Shown here: positions 48,529 through 57,028 of the stretch, piece by piece
Numbering within the stretch: the stretch's first letter is position 1
Layout of the letters: each line of letters opens with the position of its first letter
IMG/VR virus record: IMGVR_UViG_3300036853_000133
Location: 1 to 61,570 of that record
Reading direction: 5' to 3' (one strand)
From: a virus
DNA: 61,570 bases
The notes under the pieces: model-generated
Told to the model about the DNA's origin: nothing
Seen by the model: only the letters and a program-made list of their open reading frames with translations
Databases searched by the model: none
Program-made: the position numbers and the translations under genes

Positions 48529-48968
48529 GAGCCAGGAACGAAGGCAGAGAGCGCACCATCCGATTCCAGAGAAATGCTCGCTTGGGCATTGTCGTTGCGA
48601 TCGCCGTTGATCTCCCATCCGGTCAGATGGAAGGCGCCGCTCCAGTGCCCCATCGTGCCGAGATAGATCCGCACGTTGCGCGAGTCGACGTCGCGGAACC
48701 ATGCGTCATAGAAGCTGATCACTGCCGCCTTGTTGTCAAGCGTACCGGCGCCATCGATCGAAGCACTCAGGGCGTCCTTGATCGCCTCCGACCATGCAGG
48801 GTCTTCCGGATTGTCGCAATCCGGGATGATCACCTTGTTGGTACTGGACGCGAATTTGATTCCGCGCTTGGTGTTGATGAGGCAAGGATGCGCAAACACC
48901 TCCGGCGATGAACCATCGCCAACCTTGATATAGAGCTGTGTTCCCCGAAGCGGAGTAATCGCGACCAT
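48525..48968 (-). CDS. major tail (tube) protein
   Basis: 147 residues (PLRGTQLYIKVGDGSSPEVF, TNKVIIPDCDNPEDPAWSE, AAVISFYDAWFRDVDSRNVRI, LTGWEINGDRNDNAQASISLES). This is the pattern of HK97/GTA-type tail tube proteins. Position before the chaperones fits. Confidence 0.85.
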   Translation of the reverse strand: MVAITPLRGTQLYIKVGDGSSPEVFAHPCLINTKRGIKFASSTNKVIIPDCDNPEDPAWSEAIKDALSASIDGAGTLDNKAAVISFYDAWFRDVDSRNVRIYLGTMGHWSGAFHLTGWEINGDRNDNAQASISLESDGALSAFVPGS

Positions 48969-48978
48969 GACGGTCTCC

Positions 48979-49386
48979 TTAGATGTTGTGGGTGATCAGA
49001 TAGCGGAACTGAATTGCCGCATGCCGCGTCTTGCCGTCAGGATCACGCAGGTACTGGCATTGCTGAAACTGGATAACCGACACTTCAAATCCCGATAGCG
49101 CAATCGGTATCTTCAGAGCTGTGCGAATGGCAGCGGCGATTGATTTGACTTCAGGATACCCAACCGCACGCGACCATGCGTCGACCTGAATGAATATCTC
49201 AGAGCCATCGCCGCAATCTTCCGTATCGTCACCAATGATCTGCCCGTCACCCACAGTCACATATGGAAACGTCGGTACCGGCGGAACCTCATCGTAAATC
49301 CTGCCGGCGACAACGGCAGGAAGCGCGCCATTTGCTCTGAGCGCAGCGAAGACCGCGCCCTGCAGAAGAAGGCTTGGATCGCTCAT
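48979..49386 (-). CDS. tail completion protein (DUF3168-like)
   Basis: 135 residues: LLLQGAVFAALRANGALPAV, YVTVGDGQIIGDDTEDCGDG and the C-terminal AAIQFRYLITHN are typical of DUF3168 tail terminator proteins. Overlaps the upstream gene by ATGA. Confidence 0.8.
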   Translation of the reverse strand: MSDPSLLLQGAVFAALRANGALPAVVAGRIYDEVPPVPTFPYVTVGDGQIIGDDTEDCGDGSEIFIQVDAWSRAVGYPEVKSIAAAIRTALKIPIALSGFEVSVIQFQQCQYLRDPDGKTRHAAIQFRYLITHNI

Positions 49387-49784
49387 TCTGCCGATCTCTT
49401 CTTGATCGATGCCGTGATCTTGCGCTTCATCGCCGAGACGATCTTCCTTTTGCGCAGACGATAGGTCGGAAAGAAAAACGGCTTGGCCGGCATCTTCTGC
49501 GTGCCGAATTCATCTGCCCTCGCGTAGTCGTAGGGCTTCGATGATATAGCTGTTCGAACCGTCAACCTACCGCCAGCGACAACACGAACCTGCGTATCGA
49601 TCTTGCCTGGTATGACATTGACGGAATGCTCAAGGTTTCCTGTTTCACCCTTCGGGGCGACGCTTTCGATCAACGCTGCAAGGCCGAGCGCCTGATTGTG
49701 CAACTCGCTGACCGCGCCGTCATGAACCTCTTGCTTTAGGTTATCGATCAGCTTCTTGAATCGTTCAACGCTGGCGTTCGCCAT
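49383..49784 (-). CDS. HK97 gp10-like tail/neck protein
   Basis: 133 residues: helical N-terminus, IESVAPKGETGNLEHSVNVI and YARADEFGTQKMPAKPFFFPTYR, the core of the HK97 gp10 family (head-tail joining). Basic C-terminus. Confidence 0.8.
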   Translation of the reverse strand: MANASVERFKKLIDNLKQEVHDGAVSELHNQALGLAALIESVAPKGETGNLEHSVNVIPGKIDTQVRVVAGGRLTVRTAISSKPYDYARADEFGTQKMPAKPFFFPTYRLRKRKIVSAMKRKITASIKKRSAE

Positions 49785-50137
49785 TATGTCGCAACCCCAG
49801 CGTCACATTCCATGTCGATGAATTTGTCTTTCTCATCCGGGTTCACGATCGAGCGGATATTGTATATCGTCCCCGAGCGCACATCGCGTGCACGCCATTC
49901 CGACTTGACCATGCGCATATTGGATGACGATCGAACCGTGATGACCACCGGCTGAGACCCGGCGAGCCTCGCGGCCTGGATCGTCTCTCCGCCTCGCGCC
50001 GGCTTGATCCGTGCCGCCGCCCTGAAGCGCTCGACCCAATCCGCCTGCGAATTTCCGTATCCATCCGATTGCAGCGCACGCTGATCGAATGCAACGATCT
50101 CCCGCAACCCGCCGGCCGTTGTTCTATCCTGCGCCAC
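49784..50137 (-). CDS. head-tail adaptor
   Basis: 117 residues. LREIVAFDQRALQSDGYGNSQADW and VRSGTIYNIRSIVNPDEKDKFIDMEC match the phage head-tail joining (Gp16/adaptor) family. Confidence 0.82.
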   Translation of the reverse strand: MAQDRTTAGGLREIVAFDQRALQSDGYGNSQADWVERFRAAARIKPARGGETIQAARLAGSQPVVITVRSSSNMRMVKSEWRARDVRSGTIYNIRSIVNPDEKDKFIDMECDAGVAT

Positions 50138-50140
50138 GAT

Positions 50141-50326
50141 TCAGCGGCCAACGGGAAGAGCTTTGATGCGGTCAGATTGCGCCGGCTTTGTCATCCTGGC
50201 CTTGCCGGCCGCAATCGCCGCGTCGCCACAAGCCTGAGGAACGGCCATTTCCATGCCCTTCTTGTACGCAATTGTCGTTCTGGGGTTTGGATGCCAATCG
50301 AAGTCGGCGATGAATTTAACGCGCAT
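50141..50326 (-). CDS. small conserved phage protein
   Basis: 61 residues starting MRVKFIADFDWHPNPRTTIA. The VKF..DFDWxPxPxxTIAYK pattern with AIAAGKA is a short protein frequent in the head-connector region of rhizobial phages. Function unknown. Confidence 0.7.
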   Translation of the reverse strand: MRVKFIADFDWHPNPRTTIAYKKGMEMAVPQACGDAAIAAGKARMTKPAQSDRIKALPVGR

Positions 50327-51170
50327 GCTCGCCCCTGTAGCGTTCGAAAGCAGCAACGATCGAATGCCTGTCGTCGCTCTCCCATACCAAACGCTGCGTT
50401 TCCAGTGCACCAGGCACTTGCCCGCCGCGATCAATCCCGCTTGCAAAGAAATGAGAGCTACGCGCGGCAGGATTATTCGACTCATCATTGATCGGCCGAA
50501 AGATCAGGCAGGGCGCCCCAAGACCAATCGCCAGCCATGCCGGTCCGCTCGATACGAACAGATTGCAGAACGCAGACGCGTATAGATTGGCCCGCGCAAC
50601 TATGCCTGTTGAGGCTTGCGGTATAGTACGGAACCCGCCGATAGGCGTATGCGCCTGAAGGCTGTCCCGCACGAATAACACCTTGAACCCACTCCGCTGG
50701 ATCTCCCCTGCGGCATCAATCCATTCCTCTTTGTCACTGTTGCGCTCAGGCCAATGCTCACACTCACGAAGCGTGATCGTGACAAATCCCTTCTCGGCAA
50801 CCGGACAAGGAGCGCGCAGCGTCGCACCCGTCTTCGACATAGCCTCGACAAAGACTCCAAGCCCGTACAGACGATCAAGGTTTCCGATCGATGGAGCCTT
50901 CAGAGCCCCGCGTTCGCTGCGCTGTGCGCTAAGACACGACGGCAATAGCGAGCACATTGGCATGACGAGGTTGTTCAGCAGGCCTTCACGCTCGGCAACC
51001 GAAAACGGCCACAATCGATCACGCCGAAAACCGCCAACCGTACCTGGAAGAAACTCGACGCTGCAATGGGTTTCCTGACGCCTGATCCGCTCGCACTCCA
51101 CATGCAGCAGGAACGACACGAAGTCATATGTCGGGGGACACAGCGCAAGATCGTAATAAGCCGTCAGCAT
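50316..51170 (-). CDS. uncharacterised protein, possible glycosyltransferase-like fold
   Basis: 284 residues. The C-terminal region NLFVSSGPAWLAIGLGAPCLIFRPINDES has the nucleotide-sugar-binding feel of GT-B enzymes (heptosyltransferase-type FVSxxS...A..LGxPxL). The rest is unassigned. It is the last gene of the inserted glycan cassette and overlaps the small connector-region gene. Confidence 0.5.
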   Translation of the reverse strand: MLTAYYDLALCPPTYDFVSFLLHVECERIRRQETHCSVEFLPGTVGGFRRDRLWPFSVAEREGLLNNLVMPMCSLLPSCLSAQRSERGALKAPSIGNLDRLYGLGVFVEAMSKTGATLRAPCPVAEKGFVTITLRECEHWPERNSDKEEWIDAAGEIQRSGFKVLFVRDSLQAHTPIGGFRTIPQASTGIVARANLYASAFCNLFVSSGPAWLAIGLGAPCLIFRPINDESNNPAARSSHFFASGIDRGGQVPGALETQRLVWESDDRHSIVAAFERYRGEHAR

Positions 51171-52217
51171 TCAGGACCGACCTGAAGCAGATCGCGCATG
51201 CATCAGCAATCTGGAACTCGTGACCTCGACATCATGCCATTGCGCTTCATCGCTCACTTGGCGCTTGATCCGAAGCGCAGTTTCCGAGAACTTGATCTGC
51301 TGCGGATCGGCCCGATCCCCGACGAACCGGCGCAGGATCGCGTTTCTATTGCCACCCCGCATCCGTGAATCAACATGCGTGTCGTGCAGCGAGAACACCA
51401 TCACGTCATCTGAATCCACTGCATGCACGACCTTGCCGTTCTTTGCGATCTCTGACGTGTAGTGCCCATCGAGCGTGCCGTTCGTGATTCCCCGCTTGTA
51501 GTGCGCATCGTCGCGCTTTACCCGCAACACCAGCGCCGTCTGATGATAGGCCCGAACGACAGCCCCGTCTTCCCCGACCCGAAACAGCAGATATGATGGA
51601 AAATGTGTGAACGATGGCGCATCCCAATAACGATAGCTTGCCTCACGATGCAGCGAAGACAGACAGATATCCGCGAGCGCCCGCGGCGTTACATCGATCG
51701 TATCACCCGATCGCCATCCCTCAAGCGCAGCTTTGCCAACCTGCAAATCGACCGGCATGCAAAACCCGAGAACCGCATCGACATCGTCGCCTAACAACCG
51801 GACCGCACCAGGCAGCGCACCATTTGCCCAGACGAAATCCGCATAATTGAAGATCAGCGCGTCATGCTCGCCGGCCCGTACCATCGCGAGGTTCTGCAAC
51901 AGCGTCAGGAACCCGTACTTGCGAGCGTCCGTGTTGCTTGGTCCGTCACCCAGATCGAGATCTTCAAACCAGTCCCACGCAATCGTGCAATGCTCAGCAA
52001 GCCTCGCGATCACCGGCATTGCGTTCAGCTTCTGATAGTCCGCATACGATGTCGCGATATGAACCGTGATCGCGTTGTCGCGCGCAAGCGCCGGAAGATT
52101 CCCAGACGCAAGCAGACTTGCAAACGAAAACCGCGCCAACAGTTCAACGTTCTTGTCACCCCATGCGGCGACAGACAGGCAGATATTCACGACGCCATCT
52201 TCAAAACGCGATGCCAC
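51171..52217 (-). CDS. glycosyltransferase-like protein
   Basis: 348 residues. VNICLSVAAWGDKNVELLARFSF, NAITVHIATSYADYQKLN, HDALIFNYADFVWANGALPG and a VFSLHDTHVDSRMRGGN end. It resembles GT-A-type transferases with an acidic NYAD site in place of DxD. The tentative role is sugar transfer. It overlaps the GT2 gene by 31 bp. Confidence 0.5.
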   Translation of the reverse strand: MASRFEDGVVNICLSVAAWGDKNVELLARFSFASLLASGNLPALARDNAITVHIATSYADYQKLNAMPVIARLAEHCTIAWDWFEDLDLGDGPSNTDARKYGFLTLLQNLAMVRAGEHDALIFNYADFVWANGALPGAVRLLGDDVDAVLGFCMPVDLQVGKAALEGWRSGDTIDVTPRALADICLSSLHREASYRYWDAPSFTHFPSYLLFRVGEDGAVVRAYHQTALVLRVKRDDAHYKRGITNGTLDGHYTSEIAKNGKVVHAVDSDDVMVFSLHDTHVDSRMRGGNRNAILRRFVGDRADPQQIKFSETALRIKRQVSDEAQWHDVEVTSSRLLMHARSASGRS

Positions 52218-53311
52218 CCCGGAACGTCCACACCCGAACCGATCGCGCTCAAGACCTCGACAAGCGGAAGATCAGAGGCCTCGATCAGTTTGCGATTCTC
52301 ACGCGAGAGCGGCACGCCCTCCATCGCCTTCAAAAAGTCATCGGCCGAGATCGGCGGCAGCATGATATCGCTGATATCGCCCATCGCGTTCGTGGCGAAC
52401 CATCCCCACTTGTGCGCGATCTTGTTGCACATGAAGAGCTTGAACACCGCACGCATCATCGCATTGCGCAGCTCTATGAATTCCACATTGTCGCCGAACG
52501 CCGCGTTGATCGAGGCGACGCAATCCTGCAGATGCGCGAGCTGCGTTCCACGATGGCTGGCGTTGTTGCGGTCGACCGCCGTCATCACGCACGGCTCATC
52601 GAGATAATACACATCGCCCTGCGTCGCGGCGCCGGCCAGGATCGCGTATCCCGCCTGCCAGCGCACGCCGTCAGCGCGACCGAGCGAGCCCGACGCCTTG
52701 AACTTCACGGTATCGAACACCGTCGCGCCGATGACGATGTTGCGGTTCTTCGGATCTTGCGCGAAGAGCCTGAGATATTCGGTTCCGCGGATGAACCCCG
52801 GCGGGAAGAGCGTACCCCAGAACACCTGCGTCTTGTCGACGTCCAGGAACGAGTAGCTGACGTAATCCTCATTCGGAGCGAGCTTCGGCACGGGATGCGG
52901 ATAGCAATGCACCATGCCACCTTGGACGAACGCGATCGAGCGATGTTTGGTGAACGCTGCGACCGCTCTGCTGATCAGGTTCGTTGGCAACCAATAGTCG
53001 TCATCGCAGAGATAGACGAACATGTCGCCATCGCAGAATTCTTCCAGGAAACGCTTGATGATCGCAAGGTCGCCCGACTTCGAACCGACATTGACCTCGT
53101 TGCGAACGTAGCGAAGACGCGGGCTCACGAACTCGGCCACGACATGCGGCGTGTCATCCGCCGAACAATCGTCGATCACGACAACGTCAATGTTGTCGTA
53201 GTCCTGCGCCAGCACCGACGCCAGTGCGCGACGCAGCAGCGCTGACCGATTGAATGTCGTGATCAGAACAGAGACTTTTGGCGCCACGTTCGGAGCTTTG
53301 ACCGGATTCAT
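52187..53311 (-). CDS. family 2 glycosyltransferase
   Basis: 374 residues. The GT2 N-terminus is clear: KVSVLITTFNRSALLRRALASVLAQDYDNIDVVVIDDCSADDT (about 12-55), with the metal-binding CDDDY (DxD-type) near 103. The C-terminal half (about 220-374) is a separate helical region. It would transfer a sugar from a nucleotide-sugar donor. ATGA-coupled to the O-methyltransferase gene upstream. Confidence 0.88.
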   Translation of the reverse strand: MNPVKAPNVAPKVSVLITTFNRSALLRRALASVLAQDYDNIDVVVIDDCSADDTPHVVAEFVSPRLRYVRNEVNVGSKSGDLAIIKRFLEEFCDGDMFVYLCDDDYWLPTNLISRAVAAFTKHRSIAFVQGGMVHCYPHPVPKLAPNEDYVSYSFLDVDKTQVFWGTLFPPGFIRGTEYLRLFAQDPKNRNIVIGATVFDTVKFKASGSLGRADGVRWQAGYAILAGAATQGDVYYLDEPCVMTAVDRNNASHRGTQLAHLQDCVASINAAFGDNVEFIELRNAMMRAVFKLFMCNKIAHKWGWFATNAMGDISDIMLPPISADDFLKAMEGVPLSRENRKLIEASDLPLVEVLSAIGSGVDVPGWHRVLKMAS

Positions 53312-54081
53312 GCGTGCGAGAACCCCAAAACGCGCGCCAGATGTTGCGCCGGGAGCGGATGATCCTCAACTCCCGCTGCTGCGCGATACACGATCAGCAA
53401 ACCATTGCCGATCGGGAGCAGTAGCGTTCCGATGTCGGACCTGCCCTGATAGTGGTTCAGCAGATCGCGACAACCCACGCCCTTCGCCGTCGTCGGCTCC
53501 TTGTTGAGCGCATCGCCATGAAAAAAGACATCGTCGACAACGAGCATCCCACTTTCGCTCAACAACGCCTCGCACGTCTGCGCGGCCACCAGATAGTCTT
53601 GCTTGCCGCCATCGAGAAAGATCAGATCGAACTTGTGCGGCAACATCGCAAGGCTGGCCAGCACCGATCTTCCTTCCCCCTCCATCAGCGTGATGCGGTC
53701 CGACAGACCGTTGGCGGAGAAATTCTGTTCGGCCAGATGTGCGAACTCCGAGCCGCATTCGATCGTCACGATACGCGCATCCTCACCCGCAGCCTTGACC
53801 AGATGCATGGTCGTGTGACCGATGAAGGTCCCGATCTCGAGGATCGACTTTGCACCCGTCGCCTTGATGAGGAACACCAGCAGCGACAACGCCGCGGGCG
53901 TGCTGCTCATTTCCTCAAAGCCGACATGCGCTGGTGTCTTCAGACGGAATTGGTCCGGCGAACGACCCGCTGAAAACTCCATCACAGATCGCGCGATCGC
54001 CAGGCTGTATCCTCCACCCTCGAAAAGGCGCGAAAAATACGGCTGCGTCGGCAGCACCTTGTCGCAATAGCGGATCGACAT
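53308..54081 (-). CDS. class I SAM-dependent O-methyltransferase
   Basis: 257 residues starting MSIRYCDKVLPTQPYFSRLF. SAM-binding motif ILEIGTFIGHTTMHLVKAAG, acidic strand IVTIECGSEFAHLAEQN and FDLIFLDGGKQDYL match the catechol/caffeoyl-CoA-type O-methyltransferase family. Likely methylates a sugar or small molecule linked to the adjacent GT2 product. First gene of the glycan cassette in transcription order. Confidence 0.85.
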   Translation of the reverse strand: MSIRYCDKVLPTQPYFSRLFEGGGYSLAIARSVMEFSAGRSPDQFRLKTPAHVGFEEMSSTPAALSLLVFLIKATGAKSILEIGTFIGHTTMHLVKAAGEDARIVTIECGSEFAHLAEQNFSANGLSDRITLMEGEGRSVLASLAMLPHKFDLIFLDGGKQDYLVAAQTCEALLSESGMLVVDDVFFHGDALNKEPTTAKGVGCRDLLNHYQGRSDIGTLLLPIGNGLLIVYRAAAGVEDHPLPAQHLARVLGFSHA

Positions 54082-54092
54082 GCAAAACCCTG

Positions 54093-54704
54093 TCAGCGAT
54101 AGACGCGCAGCTTGTCGCAAAGAGATTTCACGCCAGGCGCCAGATTGGACAGCGCTCCCACCGTCGTCTCTTCGCGGTTTTCGTACCAATGCCCGACCAG
54201 CAGAAGCACAGCGGCACGGGCGAGATATGGCAAGCGCAAATCCGGATCGTCGCCCGTTCCGGTATGGCCCGGCACGTCAAACCCCGCATCGAAGGTCACG
54301 AACACCGTATCGCGCCGCTCATTGAGAAGCGTTGGCCATGAATACGACCGCACGAACGAGACCGTTCCCTTGCCCTGCGTGTTCCGCCGCCACATCCATT
54401 GATCCGCGGCGATCGTCTGTTCCGCGCCGTTCGCATCCAAATATTTGACGCTCTCGACATCGCGCACGGGCGCTGCCGGCAGATCGAGGTCATGGCAGCA
54501 ATGACACGGCCAGCCTTCCATCCGGAACTGAACGGTTGCCGGCGCAAGCCTAAGGTTGGTCTCACTCTCCACGAACTCGATCGCGGTCCTCAGATAGACC
54601 TCGATCATCACATCGTCATCGGTAAAATCAGCCGTGCGCGTGTGCGCCTTGGCTTCCGCCATCGACACTGCAAGTTCTGAGGCCGGTATGATCGTTGCCA
54701 GCAT
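54093..54704 (-). CDS. HK97 gp6-like head-tail connector
   Basis: 203 residues from ATG 54704 (ATG 54719 also possible). IIPASELAVSMAEAKAHTRTADFTDDDVMIEVYLRTAIEFVE and ARAAVLLLVGHWYENREETTVG are diagnostic for the gp6-like connector family. It forms the ring under the portal. The 5' end overlaps the frameshifted frame ending at 54628. Confidence 0.85.
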   Translation of the reverse strand: MLATIIPASELAVSMAEAKAHTRTADFTDDDVMIEVYLRTAIEFVESETNLRLAPATVQFRMEGWPCHCCHDLDLPAAPVRDVESVKYLDANGAEQTIAADQWMWRRNTQGKGTVSFVRSYSWPTLLNERRDTVFVTFDAGFDVPGHTGTGDDPDLRLPYLARAAVLLLVGHWYENREETTVGALSNLAPGVKSLCDKLRVYR

Positions 54705-55577
54705 CGAGCGCAGCCTCAAGTGTTGCGAACGGAAACGCAGTCAGTGCGGAATCAGGATTGGCGTTGAAGACTCTCACACCAAGCACATCAAGATCAGGCG
54801 CCGCTGCATGGAAGGCGCGGCGCCAACGAAACAGATTCGCCTCACTCGGATTGTTCAGGCCGCGCTGGTGACGGCCGTGCCAGTGAATTCCGCGGTCAAG
54901 CCGCATGTCGAAGCCGACAAGGATGATCTTCGAGGCTCCGAACTGAACCACAATATTGAGCGCCTGGAACCCTGAGTTACCGCCATCCCCAACAACACCA
55001 GCACGGGCCGTGAGTATCCGATCCGATTGCTCTTCAACCGTGATGTTGTTCAGCGCCAGAAATTGAGTGCATGCGCCGTTGTCGTTGGTGATCTTCGTTC
55101 CTGAAAACTCCGGAACTCCCTCTCGCGCCTTCCACCAATTGCCGTCGCATCCGTAGAGAACATCAGCCCATGGACACAGCCGCCACGATTCGTTGATGGC
55201 TATAAATCGAGCGCACCCGCGGAACGCTTCGAGGTTTGCCGACGCGGCTGACGGACCTGATCCGACGATGATGGCGCACTCGCCGCGCCAGTCTCGCCAC
55301 CAGCCGAAGCTAAAGGGCCGGATGTGGCCGCCTTGTTCTGTGGCGCCGGCTCCATCTTGTTGACCGGCAAGGGCGCCATCTTGTCGGCGCGAATTTCATC
55401 CAGCTTCGACGCAGGAAGCGGAACAGCAAGACCTGCGCGCTCCATCTCGTTAGCGCGGGGCTCAGTGGCACAGAAAAATTCAGAGCCGGCATCAATGTAC
55501 CAGGTTCCGTCCGGCTGCTGGACGCCCTCGCCTGGACTGCCGTTGTAGGATTTCAGGGCCTTCATTCGGATTCGCAT
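54628..55577 (-). CDS. predicted -1 frameshift fusion: capsid-region protein plus MptE/DUF115-like domain
   Basis: Predicted 316-residue product. Residues 1-89 come from the 55200-55577 gene; a -1 slip at 55317-55311 then enters the frame ending at 54628. The second part begins SFGWWRDWRGECAIIVGSGPSA and continues with RFIAINESWRLCPWADVLYG, GGNSGFQALNIVVQFGASKIILVGFDM and GIHWHGRHQRGLNNP. This is a Rossmann-like phage protein with the GxGPSA motif of MptE/DUF115-type domains, some of which occur in Maf flagellin glycosyltransferases. The downstream frame has no ATG, GTG or TTG before GTG 54951, which is inside the conserved domain. Either frameshifting, a non-standard start or a sequencing indel must explain it. 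Confidence 0.6.
55200..55577 (-). CDS. small capsid-region protein, zero-frame product
   Basis: 125 residues (MRIRMKALKSYNGSPGEGVQ, PDGTWYIDAGSEFFCATEPRANEMERAGLA). The first 60 residues look like a conserved head-region protein. From about residue 85 the sequence becomes low-complexity Ser/Ala/Gln because it is an out-of-frame reading of the downstream domain. ATG 55565 is an alternative start. It lies just after the major capsid gene. Confidence 0.7.
   Translation of the reverse strand: MRIRMKALKSYNGSPGEGVQQPDGTWYIDAGSEFFCATEPRANEMERAGLAVPLPASKLDEIRADKMAPLPVNKMEPAPQNKAATSGPLASAGGETGAASAPSSSDQVRQPRRQTSKRSAGALDL
55311..55317 (-). promoter_or_regulatory. candidate -1 ribosomal frameshift heptamer C-CCT-TTA
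   Basis: In the zero frame codons 87-89 read GGC CCT TTA, so CCCTTTA has the X-XXY-YYZ phase required for simultaneous -1 slippage (Pro CCT to CCC, Leu TTA to TTT). The next codon after slipping is AGC of the open downstream frame. About 28 nt further a hairpin TGGCGC-ggcgagt-GCGCCA could slow ribosomes, though its spacing is longer than usual. Confidence 0.6.
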
Positions 55578-55653
55578 TCACGCCTCCTGCCAAAATCAGG
55601 TCCGCCCGAAGACGGACCTGACTGCTTGGTTCATTCGTCGAAACGAATGCGAC

Positions 55654-57012
55654 TTACGTCGTCGCCTGGAAAGTGCCGTAGATGAAGGCTTGCGGCCGAT
55701 AAATCGCGAGGGCGAGCCGCTCTTCCGCGCGGATCGTGACGAGGTTCTTCACGAAGTTGTCGTTGTCTTCGGTCGACACCTCGACGTTCGCGTCTTCGCG
55801 ATCGAACACCTGGGCACCCAGCTTGAACGCGCCGGTCAAGAACTTGGTCACGGTCATTGCCGGGGTTGCAACGACAGGGCGGCCCCAAAGCGTCGGAGAC
55901 GTGACGGTCTGCGGGTTGGTGAAGATATAGCGCCCCTCGTTGTCTTTCGTCAGCTCGATACGCGCCCAGTCGGTCGGGTTGATGACGATGCCGGTAGCCG
56001 GCAGCAACGCCAATTCAGACTGAAGGATCGCCAAACGAATGGCGTCGATGCGGTTCGGAGTTTCCGGCGCGAACGCCGCCGAATATGCGGTCGCCTGCGT
56101 GACAAGGCCGCTGAGATGATTGCCAAGGCCAGAGCCCAGCAGCAACTCGGCTTCCTCCACGTAGGCGAGACCGTAACGCAGACGGCCGTCGATCTGCGAC
56201 TGCAACTGCGGAAGATCGTCCAGGATCTGCTTGGATGCGCGAATCCAGTGCGCGATCGTCGCGACGTTGGCGGTCACGAGCTGATCGACAAGCGTCGACT
56301 CCGGCTTCGTGACGCCTTCCGAGACGACCGCGGCGTTGTTCGTGAACGAGGTCTCCTGCACGTATTGCACCGCATTCGAGTTGGTGCGACCAGGCGTGAG
56401 AAGATCGCGCACCGTCATGCGACGTTCCGGCGGGATGAGTACGCCGGGCTGACGATCCGGGGCCACAACGGCGCCGGTCATCGACGCAGTCGTGATCGCC
56501 TTCACGTCGATGCGAACGCGACCGCGGGCCTTGCTGCTCTCCGCAGCGAACTGCTTGACCTTGTCGTTAGCGACGAACTGTTCGCCCGGGGACATCTCCT
56601 CGATCGTGCGTTCGTGCTTGTGGCCGCCAGCCATCTTCTGTTCGAGTTCAGATGTGCGCGCCTTCAGCTCGTTGATCGTATCCGGCATCTTCGCCAGATC
56701 CTCGATCTGCTTGCGCAGCTCGCCCTGCTCGGCGATGGCCTTGTCGGTCTTCTCCTTGAGGTCGCCCGTGATCTTGTCGCCGGCCTCGCTCTTGGTCTTG
56801 TACTCCTTGCCGAATTCCTTGACCTGGCCGGTGACCTCATCGAGCTTCTTCGTCAGCGCAATGATGTCGTCGGCCGTGAAGCCGCCGCCGCTTCCGTCTT
56901 CGGCCTTGAAACAGATTTGCGGACGGCCAATCTGCCGCATTCCTGTCGGCACGGCACAAAGCCATGCGGCGCCGCCCGACATCAGGGCCGCGTGCAAAAT
57001 CAGATTCTTCAT
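55654..57012 (-). CDS. major capsid protein (HK97 fold)
   Basis: 452 residues from ATG 57012. Residues about 40-150 are a charged coiled-coil scaffold (delta) domain (KKLDEVTGQVKEFGKEYKTK). The HK97 shell domain follows: LIPPERRMTVRDLLTPGRTN, ETSFTNNAAVVSEGVTKPES, VATIAHWIRASKQILDDLPQL, GIVINPTDWARIELTKDNEG, GAFKLGAQVFDREDANVEVS. The first 25 residues are hydrophobic (MKNLILHAALMSGGAAWLCA), odd for a scaffold; another start may be used. Confidence 0.92.
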   Translation of the reverse strand: MKNLILHAALMSGGAAWLCAVPTGMRQIGRPQICFKAEDGSGGGFTADDIIALTKKLDEVTGQVKEFGKEYKTKSEAGDKITGDLKEKTDKAIAEQGELRKQIEDLAKMPDTINELKARTSELEQKMAGGHKHERTIEEMSPGEQFVANDKVKQFAAESSKARGRVRIDVKAITTASMTGAVVAPDRQPGVLIPPERRMTVRDLLTPGRTNSNAVQYVQETSFTNNAAVVSEGVTKPESTLVDQLVTANVATIAHWIRASKQILDDLPQLQSQIDGRLRYGLAYVEEAELLLGSGLGNHLSGLVTQATAYSAAFAPETPNRIDAIRLAILQSELALLPATGIVINPTDWARIELTKDNEGRYIFTNPQTVTSPTLWGRPVVATPAMTVTKFLTGAFKLGAQVFDREDANVEVSTEDNDNFVKNLVTIRAEERLALAIYRPQAFIYGTFQATT

Positions 57013-57028
57013 CGCTGTGAGTCCTTTT

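Noticed and set aside
52118-53245. 375-codon plus-strand ORF opposite the GT2 gene
   Set aside because: Arg/His-rich mirror of the glycosyltransferase coding strand; composition typical of antisense frames in GC-rich DNA.
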